From Haliclona indistincta (lineage: Eukaryota > Porifera > Demospongiae > Haplosclerida > Chalinidae), in NCBI GenBank assembly GCA_964017065.1, contig OZ024785.1, positions 9,441,086 to 9,505,085 on the forward strand: 64,000 bases of DNA, in the 5' to 3' direction. This document shows positions 12,225-24,600 of this stretch, one piece after another; the first letter of the stretch is position 1; every line of letters begins with the position of its first letter. Under the pieces are notes generated by a model. That model had not been told where the DNA came from and did no database searches. It was given only the letters and a program-made list of their open reading frames with translations. The position numbers and the translations under genes were made by a program.

Positions 12225-12743
12225 TGCTAGCACATGTGCACTAACATTGTTGAAATATTTAAGGGCTGTTGTTTATTTAGGAAACCAGAAATAATGTTAC
12301 ATCACCTCATGAAACACTACAAGTTCAGTTTTGTGTGGTCCTCACATAACATTTACTTGTTGCAATGAGATTTACTGTAATAATTTATAGAGAGCATCAG
12401 GTAAAAAATACTGGATCCCAACTAAACACACACCAACACACGTAGCAGAGTAGCAGGTAGCATGTCAGACTAGCATTTGTTAACTCAATGCTACAAATAA
12501 TCATCACAAGTCTAATAACTATTCATGAGCAACACACAAAACAAGTTGTAGTGTTTCATGAGATGATGTAACGCAATTCAATATAATTTTAACTGCATGA
12601 TTATAAATGCAAGTATGAAAAAATTTAACCTTGGTAATCACTGTGAGTAACAAAATTACTATGTGGAGCCAAAGTGAATAACAACAAAAATTTACAATGC
12701 AAATAGAGATGAAAAAATATTTCACTCAGCAATTATAATTTGC

Positions 12744-13120
12744 GTTCATATTGTTAATGGACCTGTGTCTATTGCTTGGTAACAGGTGTATGCTTCCCTA
12801 TAACCAGCTGGGTTTAATAAACAATAAGCAAACATTCATCAGCTACAAGACTTACATGAGAAGCAAGAAAGACAAATTAAGGTCATGCTGGTCATGCATG
12901 AGCTCTCTAGCTTGTTGACACTGGAGTTAACTGCTGATGATTGTAAAAGATACAACAGAAAATATTCAACCACTGAAGAAAATTATTCGAAACAAACGAC
13001 ATAATGGAAATCGATTTTTGTAAGATCTAAGCGTCCTGCGGGCCAAATAAAAGCTCCAGCTTGGCTTAACCATAGAATGGGTGACAAATTTAATGTTGAT
13101 GGGTTTGGTAGTACAATTAA
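12744..13120 (-). pseudogene. 3' remnant of a fourth beta-helix membrane gene
   Basis: On the - strand this matches the last few hundred bases of the intact genes, especially paralog 3: the NNAGW/'ataaccagctggg' stretch, the tail with the LSDYVADD-equivalent region, and the 'aaagctccagc' TM segment. It has many indels and deletions and no open frame. It ends where the repeat family X copy begins (13150), which suggests the gene was cut or deleted around the repeat insertion. Confidence 0.75.
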
Positions 13121-13149
13121 ATTATGACATGCATGCACACATTAATTTA

Positions 13150-13538
13150 AAGAAATTAAAAAGATTTCTATCGAAATCAAAAGGATGTAGTGATGAAGAA
13201 ATCTACCACTGGTTCACAATGTAAACCAACAAGGAACAAGCATAGAATGGTAACACGATTGACTTGCTAACAGACCATAGATCCCTACATCAGTGGCTGC
13301 TGTGGCCAGACTATAGCTAGTAAGCTATTTACTGTTGACTGACACTTTCAATAGAATTCAGCTTGTGACAAAATATTGATCTTATGTACAGCCACTGATG
13401 TAGGGATCTATGGTCTGTTAGCAAGTCAATCGTGTTACCATTCTATGCTTGTTCCTTGTTGGTTTACATTGTGAACCAGTGGTAGATTTCTTCATCACTA
13501 CATCCTTTTGATTTCGATAGAAATCTTTTTAATTTCTT
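13150..13538. repeat. Hairpin: 150-bp inverted arms (family X head)
   Basis: Left arm 13150-13299 and right arm 13389-13538 are near-perfect reverse complements. The same hairpin occurs at 15453-15842 and 50515-50900. Confidence 0.9.
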
Positions 13539-13877
13539 GTTTGTGTCCTTTTTTCTTTTTAGTGAAGTCCAGTTCAATATCAAGCATGTACGGAGAAGTC
13601 TTTGTTTCCACCATTAGTTTAGTATTCCTGTTGTTGATGGCTTTTCTTAAACTTGTAGCTAAAATTGTTAAGCTACGTACGCATGCATGCAGTGCATACG
13701 ACCCCCGCCCTCACTTGTTTGTAGACGGTTATAATTATCTGGCAAGTGCAGAATGGCGATCCTACACGAGCTTACCGTTCTTCGAAGACTCCAGACAAAT
13801 GCCGGGTGTGTGTTCTCCGTGATAGTGATCCACACGGCGCAGCGATACTTTAGCTGCTTGGTCACGTGCGCTACCCA

Positions 13878-15013
13878 GTTTTTTTTTTTTTTTTTTTTTT
13901 CGAGTGGGTGCCTACGCTTTTATGGTAGGACTTAAAGAGAGATTAATGATACAAAGAAAAAAAAAAGAGAAATGATGCAAAAAAAAAGGGATTGAAATTA
14001 GTCACTAACCCTACCCTCAGTAAGGGCAAGGTCAGCAGCAGTGTCTAGGCGATTGAATGAGAAGAGCGACCGTGATCCTCGAAGGCAAGTTATTGTAGAA
14101 CGAAGAAGAGAGAAGGTGAGTTTACATCTAATGAGGCGGATGACTGAATTGTAAGACTGGCCAGATTTCTCAGCAATCATAGAGGATATTCTTTTGTACA
14201 CAACTAATGCTGCTGGGCCGATACCTCCAAGAGTGTTGAAGACCAGTGGAATGAAACTACCCTGTTCGACTTCGCGAATTCTCTGATCATAACGTCTCCT
14301 TTTCTCTTGCTCTTGCTTCTTGTAACATGTAGACAGCGGTTGGTTATTAGATGGAGCAAGGGGGTTAAATACCCTGACGTCAAAGAAAGTACGTTGTCGA
14401 TCACGAGACCAAAAATTAGTGGCAGCAACATCCAAGCGTGCACCATCATCGCGATTAGCAGATTTTAGGGCCAGGTTTTCACCGGAGAGTGGCTGGAGAG
14501 ATGGTTCTACCTTCACGCCATAGCAAACTTCCTGTAACAAGGTAGCAGTAATGTTCCGCAACTCATTATGTCGCATGATGGTGTAGCCTCCATGAGCACA
14601 GCTGAGACAGTGATCAACCGTGAAAGATTTACCACACACACAGTTGTTAGGTAACCCTGTTGGCTCCCATCCATATCTCAAGCAAAGGGCATCCCTAAAG
14701 GAAGACTTGTGTAAATGAAAATTATGCTCTTGAATTGGGAGAACAGATAACCAGCTTGATGCCTCCTTTTCAGCTGCACATTCCATTTGTCTGCAAAGAG
14801 CAGGAGGAAGATTCTCTTTTACCACATTAGCACGTTCTCGGGCAGTTCAGGAGTTATTTTTAGAAACCTCAGAGACCAGCTCTGATTGAGTTGAGAGAAT
14901 ACTTGCATACGATGTAGTAAGATGGTCAGTAAGAGAGGCGACTAGTGGAGCAGTGATCAAAGTTGAGGCTCGAAACTGAGATGCAGCTCTAGCACAAGGG
15001 TTGGAGATACTCA
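13878..15013 (-). mobile_element. 5'-truncated LINE fragment with restriction-like endonuclease
   Basis: Read on the - strand it ends in a 22-nt poly(A) (T-run 13879-13900). It encodes the C-terminal part of a non-LTR retrotransposon protein: a CxCG...HCxxC zinc-knuckle-like segment, then DGARLDV and FFDVRVFNP, then a Lys/Arg-rich helix. These are the hallmarks of the restriction-like endonuclease domain of R2/R4-type LINEs. The open part is 13998-14846, and an in-frame TGA at 14847-14849 separates it from an upstream stretch in the same frame (to about 15013), so the copy is dead. The matching empty site in family X copy 2 (near 16213-16219) defines the insertion. Confidence 0.85.
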
Positions 15014-15448
15014 GTGCTTGGTCACGTGCGTATTGCGCAATCACAATAATGGCGTCTAACACTAAGCTGACAATGGATCACGATCGAGAAATCGGGGAAC
15101 TTAGATCGCCGTTACGCTAAAAACGAAGCTCAAAAGGCACATGCCAGGAGAATTTCACGACTGTTCGTGGATGTTTTGGTCTCGGCACTGCTCGCGTAAA
15201 GGCGCTAGGCGAGTGGAAGAAAGAAGAATAAGAAGAAAACGAAGATGACGAAACTCGATTTTCACCGTTTCCAGGTTCGTCACTTTAGTAACAATTTCGA
15301 TCAATCTCCTTGCTACTGTAAGATGGGGCAACGCCAAAGAGCAAATGTAAGTGTCTAAAGACGTATAAAATTCAACACCAGGCGAAATATCAGCGTTTGA
15401 ACGCTAATACATTGTATGTAGCCGCCATCTTGTTTTCTCGTTCATCCC

Positions 15449-16697
15449 TACAAAGAAATTAAAAAGATTTCTATCGAAATCAAAAGGATGTAGTGATGAA
15501 GAAATCTACCACTGGTTCACAATGTAAACCAACAAGGAACAAGCATAGAATGGTAACACGATTGACTTGCTAACAGACCATAGATCCCTACATCAGTGGC
15601 TGCTGTGGCCAGACTATGGCTAGTTAAGCTATTTACTGTTGACTGACACTTTGAATAGAATTCAGCTTGTGACAAAATATTGATCTTATGTACAGCCACT
15701 GATGTAGGGATCTATGGTCTGTTAGCAAGTCAATCGTGTTACCATTCTATGCTTGTTCCTTGTTGGTTTACATTGTGAACCAGTGGTAGATTTCTTCATC
15801 ACTACATCCTTTTGATTTCGATAGAAATCTTTTTAATTTCTTGTTTGTGTCCTTTTTTCTTTTTAGTGAAGTGCAGTACAATATCATGCATGTACGGAGA
15901 AGTCTTTGTTTCCACCATTAGTTTAGTATTCCTGTTGTTGATGGCTTTTCTTAAACTTGTAGCTAAAATTGTTAAGCTGTACGTATCAGGTCTGCCTGGT
16001 CGCCTACGCATGCATGCAGTGCATACGAGCCCCGCCCACACTTGTTTGTAGACCTATACGGCGTTTATAATTATCTGGCAAGTGCAGAATGGCGATCCTA
16101 CACGAGCTTACCGTTCTTCGAAGACTCCAGACAAATGCCGGGTGTGTGTTCTCCGTGATAGTGATCCACACGGCGCAGCGATACTTTAATTAGCTGCTTG
16201 GTCACGTGCGCTACCCATTGCTTGGTCACGTGCGTATTGCGCAATCACAATAATGGCGTCTAACACTAAGCTGACAATGGATCACGATCGAGAAATCGCG
16301 GAACTTAGATCACCGTTACGCTAAAAACAAAGCTCAAAAGGCACATGCCAGGAGAATTTCACGACTGTTCGTGGATGTTTTGGTCTCGGCACTGCTCGCG
16401 TAAAGGCGCTAGGCGAGTTGAAGAAAGAAAGAAGAAAGAAAGAAGAAAGAAGAAAACGAAGATGACGAAACTCGATTTTCACCGTTTCCAGGTTCGTCAC
16501 TTTAGTAACAATTTCGAGCAATCTCCTTGCTACTGTAAGATGGGGCAACGCCAGAGAGCAGATCTAAGTGTCTAAAGACGTATAAAATTCAACACCAGGC
16601 GAAATATCAGCGTTTGAACGCTAATACATTGTATGTAGCCGCCATCTTGTTTTCTCGTTCATCCCTACATAGGGAGTCACTGCCGTGCCTCCCTAAT
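15449..16697. mobile_element. Repeat family X, copy 2 (uninterrupted)
   Basis: It lies head-to-tail directly after copy 1 and is nearly identical to it outside the LINE. Hairpin 15453-15842, body 15843-16668, then a 28-bp terminal stretch, itself a small hairpin (AGGGAG...CTCCCT), ending near 16697. This is the most complete copy and the best reference for the family. No intact transposase or reverse transcriptase is visible. Confidence 0.8.
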
Positions 16698-16782
16698 AAA
16701 TTTATAAATTAATAATCAATTTAATTCAATGTTATTATCATCACAAAATATGCATTATTATCTCAATACAGTAATCAATAAG

Positions 16783-19700
16783 TTACAATTCATCCTGGTT
16801 TTCATTTGTTAATGGAGGTATGTAGCCGGTATAGTGCTCTTCTCTGTAGCCATTTGGGTTCATTACGCGATCTGCAAATGTATCATCAGCAACATAATCC
16901 GATAGAGCAAGATTTGTATGAGAAGCAGCTGAGTTAAGAAGAGGGGAGTTAAGGTCTTGTTGAGCTGAGTTATCGAGCTGTTCAGCAGGTGGTTGTTCAA
17001 GCTGCTGAGATTTCCTGCATTTACCACTACAACAAGAACTGCATAGTCTCAGTAGCTTGTAAAACAGATAAAACAAAAAAACTGAAGCTGGTAAATATAT
17101 CGGAATATGACCAACTATTAATGACGAATCATATGAAGTAACAGAAAATAAAGCGATCAATGTCATAAAGAAGAGAAGAAAAAAGTCAATGACATTATGG
17201 GTAGTCTTTTTATATGGTTTAAGTAAGATGACCAATCCTGCTAATAAAAAGCTCCAGCCTGCCTCAATTATTAGAATGGGTGAAAAATATATGGGAATAT
17301 CAACACCAACAATTAATGGTGCAACAAAAATGCCAAAGAAGACAACTCCGATGTATAGCCGAAAGAATAGATAGATCCCAGCAAAGTACCTCCTCTCTAC
17401 ATTGTCACTTGCACTGTTCTTAAAGCAGCCTTGATAGGAGTCCACCAGTGCTGCTAGACCTGGTCGATCCAGCTTACAGCAAGATAGAAATTTCTGAAAT
17501 ATCTTGAGATGGTAGAATAGCAATATGAATATTAGAGGAAAAACAAATACCAGAAGACACAGTATAGCAAAGACACCAAGTAAAGCATGTGGCCAACCAA
17601 AGTAAGGTATATTAGCATCATAATAGAAACCTATGACTGATTCACCACTATCATTTTGAACTACAAATGTATATTGAAGTACTTTGATTGACACGGCAAG
17701 AAAGCGCATAAATGATAAAACAAGCAGTCCAGCATAAGTGTCGATCAGTGATGGCTGTATGCCAAATTTTTGCCAAAATCTTGCAAGTATCTTGTGTACT
17801 GGTCTGGTAATACACACAACAACTCTGTAGCCACGACTATAGAGCTGAATCCAGATATATGACACCATGATGAACACAAGAGGACAGAAAGCCACCACGT
17901 ACTGTAGTGCTAACACTTTAAGCGCTGTGTCCACAAACCGTATGCAAAAAGGAGGATACACAGTGAGAAAATTAAGGTTCCATATACTGTAGACTGATGA
18001 GAACACAGCATTGGCCAAGAATGAGAAATCTATTGTACTATACACTCGATCACTGAACACCCAAGATGGATATCCTAGTCCAGGAAACTGCAATGTAACA
18101 AGTTGGCTATACAGAATGAATCCATTCAAATATCCATCAGTAAGGTTAATGTGGAGCACTGCTAGTATAGTCATCATAACAAATACAGGTAGAATACCAA
18201 GGAATAGAAACATGGCTCCACCAGCATAAGACTCACACGATGTACAGATGAAGTCTGGACTATTATATGCCACACCATATCCCTCAGTACATCTGCCACA
18301 TAGTGTTCCCTCTCGATGTGAAGCACAAGTCAACTGATTGAGGTTTTCAGAGAGGCTATGAACTGGTACTGTAATGTACAGAAAAGTGGCAGATAACTCT
18401 TCTGTGTTCTTGTACGAGACAGGACAGGGGCCGTTATACAGAATACCTGTGTTATTGTTAACTGACATGCAAGCACTTGCTTGAATGCAAATATTCGATA
18501 AATAGGCACAACTAGTATCAACAAATGTGCCACGAAACAATGAAACACAATTTCCACAATCAACATAACCTTTAAGTTGTTGTAGGCACCCATTATGTGT
18601 TGAGCAGTATGTTCCATTAAAAGGAGTAGATTCTTCACAAGACTTGAACTGTACTTTGATGTTTCCAGACAAACGCTGGGGACCAACAGACAATACCGAC
18701 TTCTCTTCATAGTAAGCTCCATTGTTGCTACAGTCAGTGAGCAAAATTATATCCCGTGTTTCTCCTGGTGTTAAAGTTAAATTTTGGCGGAGTCTTTCAT
18801 GATATCCACCACTAGCATTATAATAATCCAAAAGCACAGGACCGGACAAAACTTGCACAGTGAGAGAAACTTCATGACGGACGTTCCTACCCCAATCATC
18901 TGTCACAATTATAGTTGTCAGGTTAATAGTTTCACCAGGAAACACTGTAACTGTTCCAATAGCGCTTGTGTCAACGTATGCCGCATCAGATTGGAGCTGT
19001 GAGAGACAGTTTTCTTCAGGTTCATCGGTATATTTCCATCCTGTCCAACAGAATGTATCTTCAATTCTGCCACCCCAGAAGCAGGGACGGATTGAATTGA
19101 TGTATATAGAATTTTTCATTTCTGATGCTCTATTATTTATGAAGATAAAGTCAGCTTCCCAATTGTCAGGATGAAGACTTGCATTAACATGTCTTATGAA
19201 ACACTGTTTGCCTCCTGTTAGAGCAATGCCACAATTCTCAGCATTAATTGCTCCACCCTTTGCTTTAGCAGTATTTGAGTCAAAGTAGATGGTTGAGTTA
19301 TTGCTCACAATAACTGCACTGCAGTCCACCAGATGAAGGCCAGCTCCTTCGAGAGCAGTGTTGTTGATGAAGTGTAGTTGTGTTCCTGGTAAGAGCTCAA
19401 CATGAGATGATGACATTGTTAGACCAGACAAACCATTGTCCCTTAGTACAATCGTGTCATTGAAGATAATATCAAACTCATAAAGGTATACATTTCCTGA
19501 ACAAGGGAGTGTAAATTGACTAGTAACAGAGTTAATACTACAGTGGCCATCACTAAAAGTGGTATTAGTGATAATCGTATTCACTAATAAAGAATGCTTG
19601 TTATTATCTTGATAGAAGAATGCCGAGGAGCCTTGATATGCCGAGTTACTGTTAAATGTACAGTTATCAAACGTTAGCTTGTTAGCTGGGTCTACAGAAA

Positions 19701-20829
19701 GCTCATTCTGAACTTCAATACTAAAGCCACCACCATAACCAGCATCATTTGATATAAATCTACTGGAAGAAATTGATATTTCGTTATCCCTGCTTAGCAT
19801 TTCGTTTGCTAAAAATGCCACGAACACACCTCCACCACTATTGGATGTCATAATATCTCCAAACAATAAGATCGCTTCATTGCTGATCATATCGCAGTTG
19901 GTTATACTAAATGAATTCATACTAGCATTACCATAAAAGGCAAGGTATAGTCCACCTCCAAACTGAGCTGTGTTCCTCTCTAGTCTTACTCCACTGAGCT
20001 CAACAATGTTGTTGGCTGATCCTTCCCTGAATACCACTGAGAGGCCACCTCCTCTACCAAGAGTAAAGGATTCCAATGAATTATAGTACCCACTACCGGC
20101 CACATTGTCAGCAAAAACTGAGTCTCTGATAATAAATCGTGCATTACTATAACTCGTAGATTCAATAGCTAATCCGCCACCTCCATAATAACCTGAACCA
20201 GGTTGGGCCTTTATTGTTTGGCCATTGCCTACAAACTTGGAAGAAACAACAGAGACAATACCAGCTGCATTGTACAGTACAACACCTGTGCCAGGTGAAG
20301 AAATTACTTGAACTTGCAAGAGAGAAATGTTTCGAGTGTTCAAAACAAATAAAGCAACAAAATTTTGAAGGTATATTCCATGTCGAGGATCTCTACTAGT
20401 GCTGTTCTGTATGGCCCCACAGCCAGTTATACTAACATTTTGTATCTCTATATTCTCTGATTCTCTGAATGCTAGGCCATGTTTTACCACTGATCCCAGC
20501 GGACAATAGATGACTACCTCACCTTCACTGCCATTACCCACAATAGCTAGCTGGGATATGTTCCTGAGCTGAGTCTCATCAGAGCCATCACCGTTCAGCT
20601 TGTGTTGTCCTGGTTGAAGGAAAATGGCAACAGAGTGGTTGAAATGCTGGGCTCCTTTGAGAGCCAGGTTGAGAGAAAGACATGGATTAGAGTAGCCTCC
20701 CTCCCAACAGGAAACATTATTTACACCAGATAGGCTATCCACATAGATCTGATGCAGCAACTGATTAGGAGTGGCCACTGCTAGAGTGATCGGCCACAGC
20801 AGCAACAAAACAAGCTTAGGCGTCTCCAT
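16783..20829 (-). CDS. Pmp-like beta-helix multi-pass membrane protein, paralog 2
   Basis: A single exon encoding 1348 residues, starting at METPKLVLLLL (signal peptide). It has the same layout as paralog 1: beta-helix region with GGGL/FxxN motifs (about 25-620), Cys-rich EGF-like stretch with LCGRCTEGYG, about eight transmembrane segments, and a tail with LSDYVADDTFADR. Long stretches are identical or nearly identical to paralog 3, while the N-terminal part and the tail differ, a patchwork suggesting gene conversion. Function is inferred only: a glycosylated surface protein with a large extracellular beta-helix. Confidence 0.85.
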   Translation of the reverse strand: METPKLVLLLLWPITLAVATPNQLLHQIYVDSLSGVNNVSCWEGGYSNPCLSLNLALKGAQHFNHSVAIFLQPGQHKLNGDGSDETQLRNISQLAIVGNGSEGEVVIYCPLGSVVKHGLAFRESENIEIQNVSITGCGAIQNSTSRDPRHGIYLQNFVALFVLNTRNISLLQVQVISSPGTGVVLYNAAGIVSVVSSKFVGNGQTIKAQPGSGYYGGGGLAIESTSYSNARFIIRDSVFADNVAGSGYYNSLESFTLGRGGGLSVVFREGSANNIVELSGVRLERNTAQFGGGLYLAFYGNASMNSFSITNCDMISNEAILLFGDIMTSNSGGGVFVAFLANEMLSRDNEISISSSRFISNDAGYGGGFSIEVQNELSVDPANKLTFDNCTFNSNSAYQGSSAFFYQDNNKHSLLVNTIITNTTFSDGHCSINSVTSQFTLPCSGNVYLYEFDIIFNDTIVLRDNGLSGLTMSSSHVELLPGTQLHFINNTALEGAGLHLVDCSAVIVSNNSTIYFDSNTAKAKGGAINAENCGIALTGGKQCFIRHVNASLHPDNWEADFIFINNRASEMKNSIYINSIRPCFWGGRIEDTFCWTGWKYTDEPEENCLSQLQSDAAYVDTSAIGTVTVFPGETINLTTIIVTDDWGRNVRHEVSLTVQVLSGPVLLDYYNASGGYHERLRQNLTLTPGETRDIILLTDCSNNGAYYEEKSVLSVGPQRLSGNIKVQFKSCEESTPFNGTYCSTHNGCLQQLKGYVDCGNCVSLFRGTFVDTSCAYLSNICIQASACMSVNNNTGILYNGPCPVSYKNTEELSATFLYITVPVHSLSENLNQLTCASHREGTLCGRCTEGYGVAYNSPDFICTSCESYAGGAMFLFLGILPVFVMMTILAVLHINLTDGYLNGFILYSQLVTLQFPGLGYPSWVFSDRVYSTIDFSFLANAVFSSVYSIWNLNFLTVYPPFCIRFVDTALKVLALQYVVAFCPLVFIMVSYIWIQLYSRGYRVVVCITRPVHKILARFWQKFGIQPSLIDTYAGLLVLSFMRFLAVSIKVLQYTFVVQNDSGESVIGFYYDANIPYFGWPHALLGVFAILCLLVFVFPLIFILLFYHLKIFQKFLSCCKLDRPGLAALVDSYQGCFKNSASDNVERRYFAGIYLFFRLYIGVVFFGIFVAPLIVGVDIPIYFSPILIIEAGWSFLLAGLVILLKPYKKTTHNVIDFFLLFFMTLIALFSVTSYDSSLIVGHIPIYLPASVFLFYLFYKLLRLCSSCCSGKCRKSQQLEQPPAEQLDNSAQQDLNSPLLNSAASHTNLALSDYVADDTFADRVMNPNGYREEHYTGYIPPLTNENQDEL

Positions 20830-21693
20830 AGATATGACACAATGAATAACATTACCTGGTTGAGAGCTATGAATATGAGCATGACTTGTTTACACAACCA
20901 GATTCCTTATTCCATAAATTCAAAAATCAATTTGGTGATAAATTTTGGTTAATAATGCAAGGCTGTTTATCCACAATTTCTTGCATGCCTCACATGCACA
21001 TGCACAGTAGTTGCAATGTGAACACACCAATCAATGCTGTACAGTCTACTGTTCTATGTCCTTGTTTATCTTATTGTGGGTGGCTGACAGAAAGTCACCC
21101 TCCAGATTGCCCTATCACAGTCATCGCTCAGTGGGTCACCACCTACACTTTGTGGGGTCCCCTCAGTTAGCTCTCCAATTCAAGCAGGCAAGTAACTGAT
21201 GACTCAAGTAATACGGATCAAGACAGCACTAAAATGATTATCTTGGTCTGTCCTGACTTCAGAGGAGAGTGCTTAAAGATGCTCATGAAGTAACTGATGA
21301 CTAATTGATGACTCTTTAGTGCCTTCGCTAAACACACAGCAAGACATTGACTATGCTGAACCAGCAAGGCAAACTAAGGACAGGACGCAAATATGAGCAG
21401 GGTGTACCAGTTTTGTAAATGCATCCATGCCGCTAGTAGCTTGTTCAATCTTACACATGCTAACACAAAGTCTAAAAAGTTTATTTTTCTATAGAATATA
21501 GCAGTCCTGACATCACTATCTCTAACTACCCATTTTGCATCAGTATATACACAGCCACAAACACTTTCAATGATTACATGGAGATTCTTATGTCACAAAA
21601 TATTATGGAGAACCAAGCAACAAGTAACAATGCATACATGTAAGGTGCAATAATATGCGCCAATTAAATGAGCAAAATTAATGACAATAAAAT
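20830..21693. other. Intergenic, no gene seen
   Basis: Spacer between paralogs 2 and 3, which are on the same strand. It must hold the promoter of paralog 2 and the 3' end of paralog 3. No coherent coding sequence or repeat was recognised. Confidence 0.5.
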
Positions 21694-24600
21694 TTACGAT
21701 TCATCCTGGTGTTCATTTATTAATGGATCTGTGTCTACTGCTTGATAGCGAGTGCAATGTTCTTCCCTATAACCAGCTGGGTTTAGTAAACGATCAGCAA
21801 ATGTTTCGTCAGCAACATAGTCAGATAGAACAAGACTTGTACGAGAAAATACTGGGACATGAATGGGGGAGTTAAGGTCATGCTGAACTGAGTTCTCTAG
21901 CTGTTCAGTATTGTTAATCGGAGCTGGCTCTGGAGTTAGCAGCCGGTGAGATTTTTTGCGTGTCTTACAAGTACAACACAGTCTCATTAGCTTGTAAAAG
22001 AGAAAGCATATAAGAACCAAAGCAGGTAAATATATTATAATATGACCAACTACCGAAGAAAGATCATATGTCACGTATGATAAAACAGCAATCAGCATCA
22101 TAAAGAAGAGAACAAAGAAGTCAATGACATTGTGAGTTGTCTTCTTGTAAGGTCTAAGCAAGATTATCAATCCTGCTAGTAAGAAGCTCCAGCCTGCCTC
22201 AATTATTAGAATGGGTGAAAAATTTAATGTTGATGGGTTGGTAGCAACAAAAGGTGCAATAAAAATGCCAATAAGAAACAACCCAATGTATAGTCGAAAG
22301 AATAGATAGATCCCAGCAAAGTACCTCCTCTCTACATCGTCACTTGCACTGTTTTTAAAGCAGCCTTGATAGGAGTCCACTAGTGCTGTTAGACCTGGTC
22401 GATCCAGCTTACAGCAAGATAAACATTTCTGAAATATCTTGAGATGGTAGAATAGCAATATGAATATTAGAGGAAAAACAAATATCAGAAGACACAGTAT
22501 AGCGAAGACACCAAGTAAAGCATGTGACCATCCAAAGTAAGGTATATTAGCATCATAATAGAAAGCTATGACTGATTCACCACTATTATTTTGAACTACA
22601 AATGTATATTGAAGTACTTTGATTGACACAGCAAGAAAGCGCATAAATGATAAAACAAGCAGTCCAGCATAAGTGTCGATCAGTGATGGCTGTATGCCAA
22701 ATTTCTGCCAAAATCTTGCAAGTATCTTGTGTACTGGTCTGGTAATACACACAACAACTCTGTAGCCACGACTATAGAGCTGAATCCAGATATATGACAC
22801 CATGATGAACACAAGAGGACAGAAAGCCACCACGTACTGTAGTGCTAACACTTTAAGCGCTGTGTCCACAAACCGTATGCAAAAAGGAGGATACACAGTG
22901 AGAAAATTAAGGTTCCATATACTGTAGACTGATGAGAACACAGCATTGGCCAAGAATGAGAAATCTATTGTACTATACACTCGATCACTGAACACCCAAG
23001 ATGGATATCCTAGTCCAGGAAACTGCAATGTAACAAGTTGGCTATACAGAATGAATCCATTCAAATATCCATCAGTAAGGTTAATGTGGAGCACTGCTAG
23101 TATAGTCATCATAACAAATACAGGTAGAATACCAAGGAATAGAAACATGGCTCCACCAGCATAAGACTCACACGATGTACAGATGAAGTCTGGACTATTA
23201 TATGCCACACCATATCCCTCAGAGCACCTGCCACACAGTGTTCCCTCTCGATGTGAAGCACAAGTTAACTGATTGAGGTTTTCATAGACAGAGGAAAGGC
23301 TACGAAGTGGTACTCTAACGTATGGAGAATCATCAGTTAAACCTTCTGTGTTCTTGTATGATACAGGACAAGGGCCATTATACAGAAGACCTGTGTTATT
23401 GTTGACAGACATACAAGCACTTGATTGAATGCAAATATCAGATGAATAAACACATCCAAAATCCCTAAATATCCCACGAGGGGAATATGCACAATTTCCA
23501 CAACCAACATAACCTCGAATTTGTTGTATGCAGCCATAGTTTGTTAAGCAGTATGCACCAACCAAAGGAGTAGATTCTATACAAGGTTTAAATTGTACTT
23601 CAATTGTTCCGGATAGGCGTGGTGGACCAACAGACAACAAAGATTTTCCCACAAAGTATAATTCATTGTTGCTACAGTCAGTGAGGACAGTTATATTTCG
23701 TGTTTCTGCTGGTGTCACAGTTAGATTTCGGTGCAGCCTTACATATACACCAGTAGGATTGTAATAATCCAAAAGCACAGGACCAGACAAAACTTGCACA
23801 GTGAGGGAAACTTCATGGCGGATGTCTCGATCCCAATCATCTGTCACAATTATAGTTGTCAGGTTAATAGTTTCACCAGGAAACACTTTAACTGTTCCAA
23901 TAGCACTTGTGTCTACGTGTGCCGCATCAGATTGGAGCTGTGAGAGACAGTTTTCTTCACTTTTATAATTTCCGTTATAATTCCATCCTGTCCAACAGAA
24001 TGTGTTATTGCTTCTGCCAGCCCAGATGCAAGGACGGATTGAATTGATGTATATAGAATTTTTCATTTCCGATACTTTATTATTAGTGAAGATAAAGTCA
24101 GCTTCCCAATTGTCAGGATGAAGACCTGGATTGACATGTCTAATAAAACACTGTCTGCCTCCTGTTTGAACGATACCACAGTTGTCAGCATAGATAGCTC
24201 CACCCTTTGATACTGCGTTATTTGAGTCAAAGTAGATAGTTGAGTTGTTGCTCACAATAACTGCACTGCAGTCCACCAGATGAAGGCCAGCTCCTTCGAG
24301 AGCAGTGTTGTTGATGAAGTATAGTTGTGTTCCTGGTAAGAGCTCAACATGAGATGATGACATTGTTAGACCAGACAAACCATTGTCTCTTAGCACAATC
24401 GTGTCATTGAAGATAATATCAAACTCATAAAGGTAGACATTTCCAGAACAAGGGAGTGTAAATTGACTAGTAACAGAGTTAATACTACAGTGGCCATCAC
24501 TAAAAGTGGTATTAGTGATAATCGTATTCACTAATAAAGAATGCTTGTTATTATCTTGATAGAAGAATGCCGAGGAGCCTTGATATGCTGAGTTACTGTT

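Larger units (their letters stand above)
13150..15448. mobile_element. Repeat family X, copy 1 (foldback head plus body), interrupted by a LINE
   Basis: It begins with a 389-bp hairpin (13150-13538: 150-bp arms around an 89-bp loop). An approximately 1-kb body follows, ending 'cttgttttctcgttcatccct' near 15448. Close copies exist at 15449-16697 and, inverted, at 46731-50905; fragments flank 55135-56361. The body contains short conserved ORF-like stretches but no intact transposase. The LINE at 13878-15013 sits inside this copy; copy 2 shows the uninterrupted sequence. Class unknown. Confidence 0.8.
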
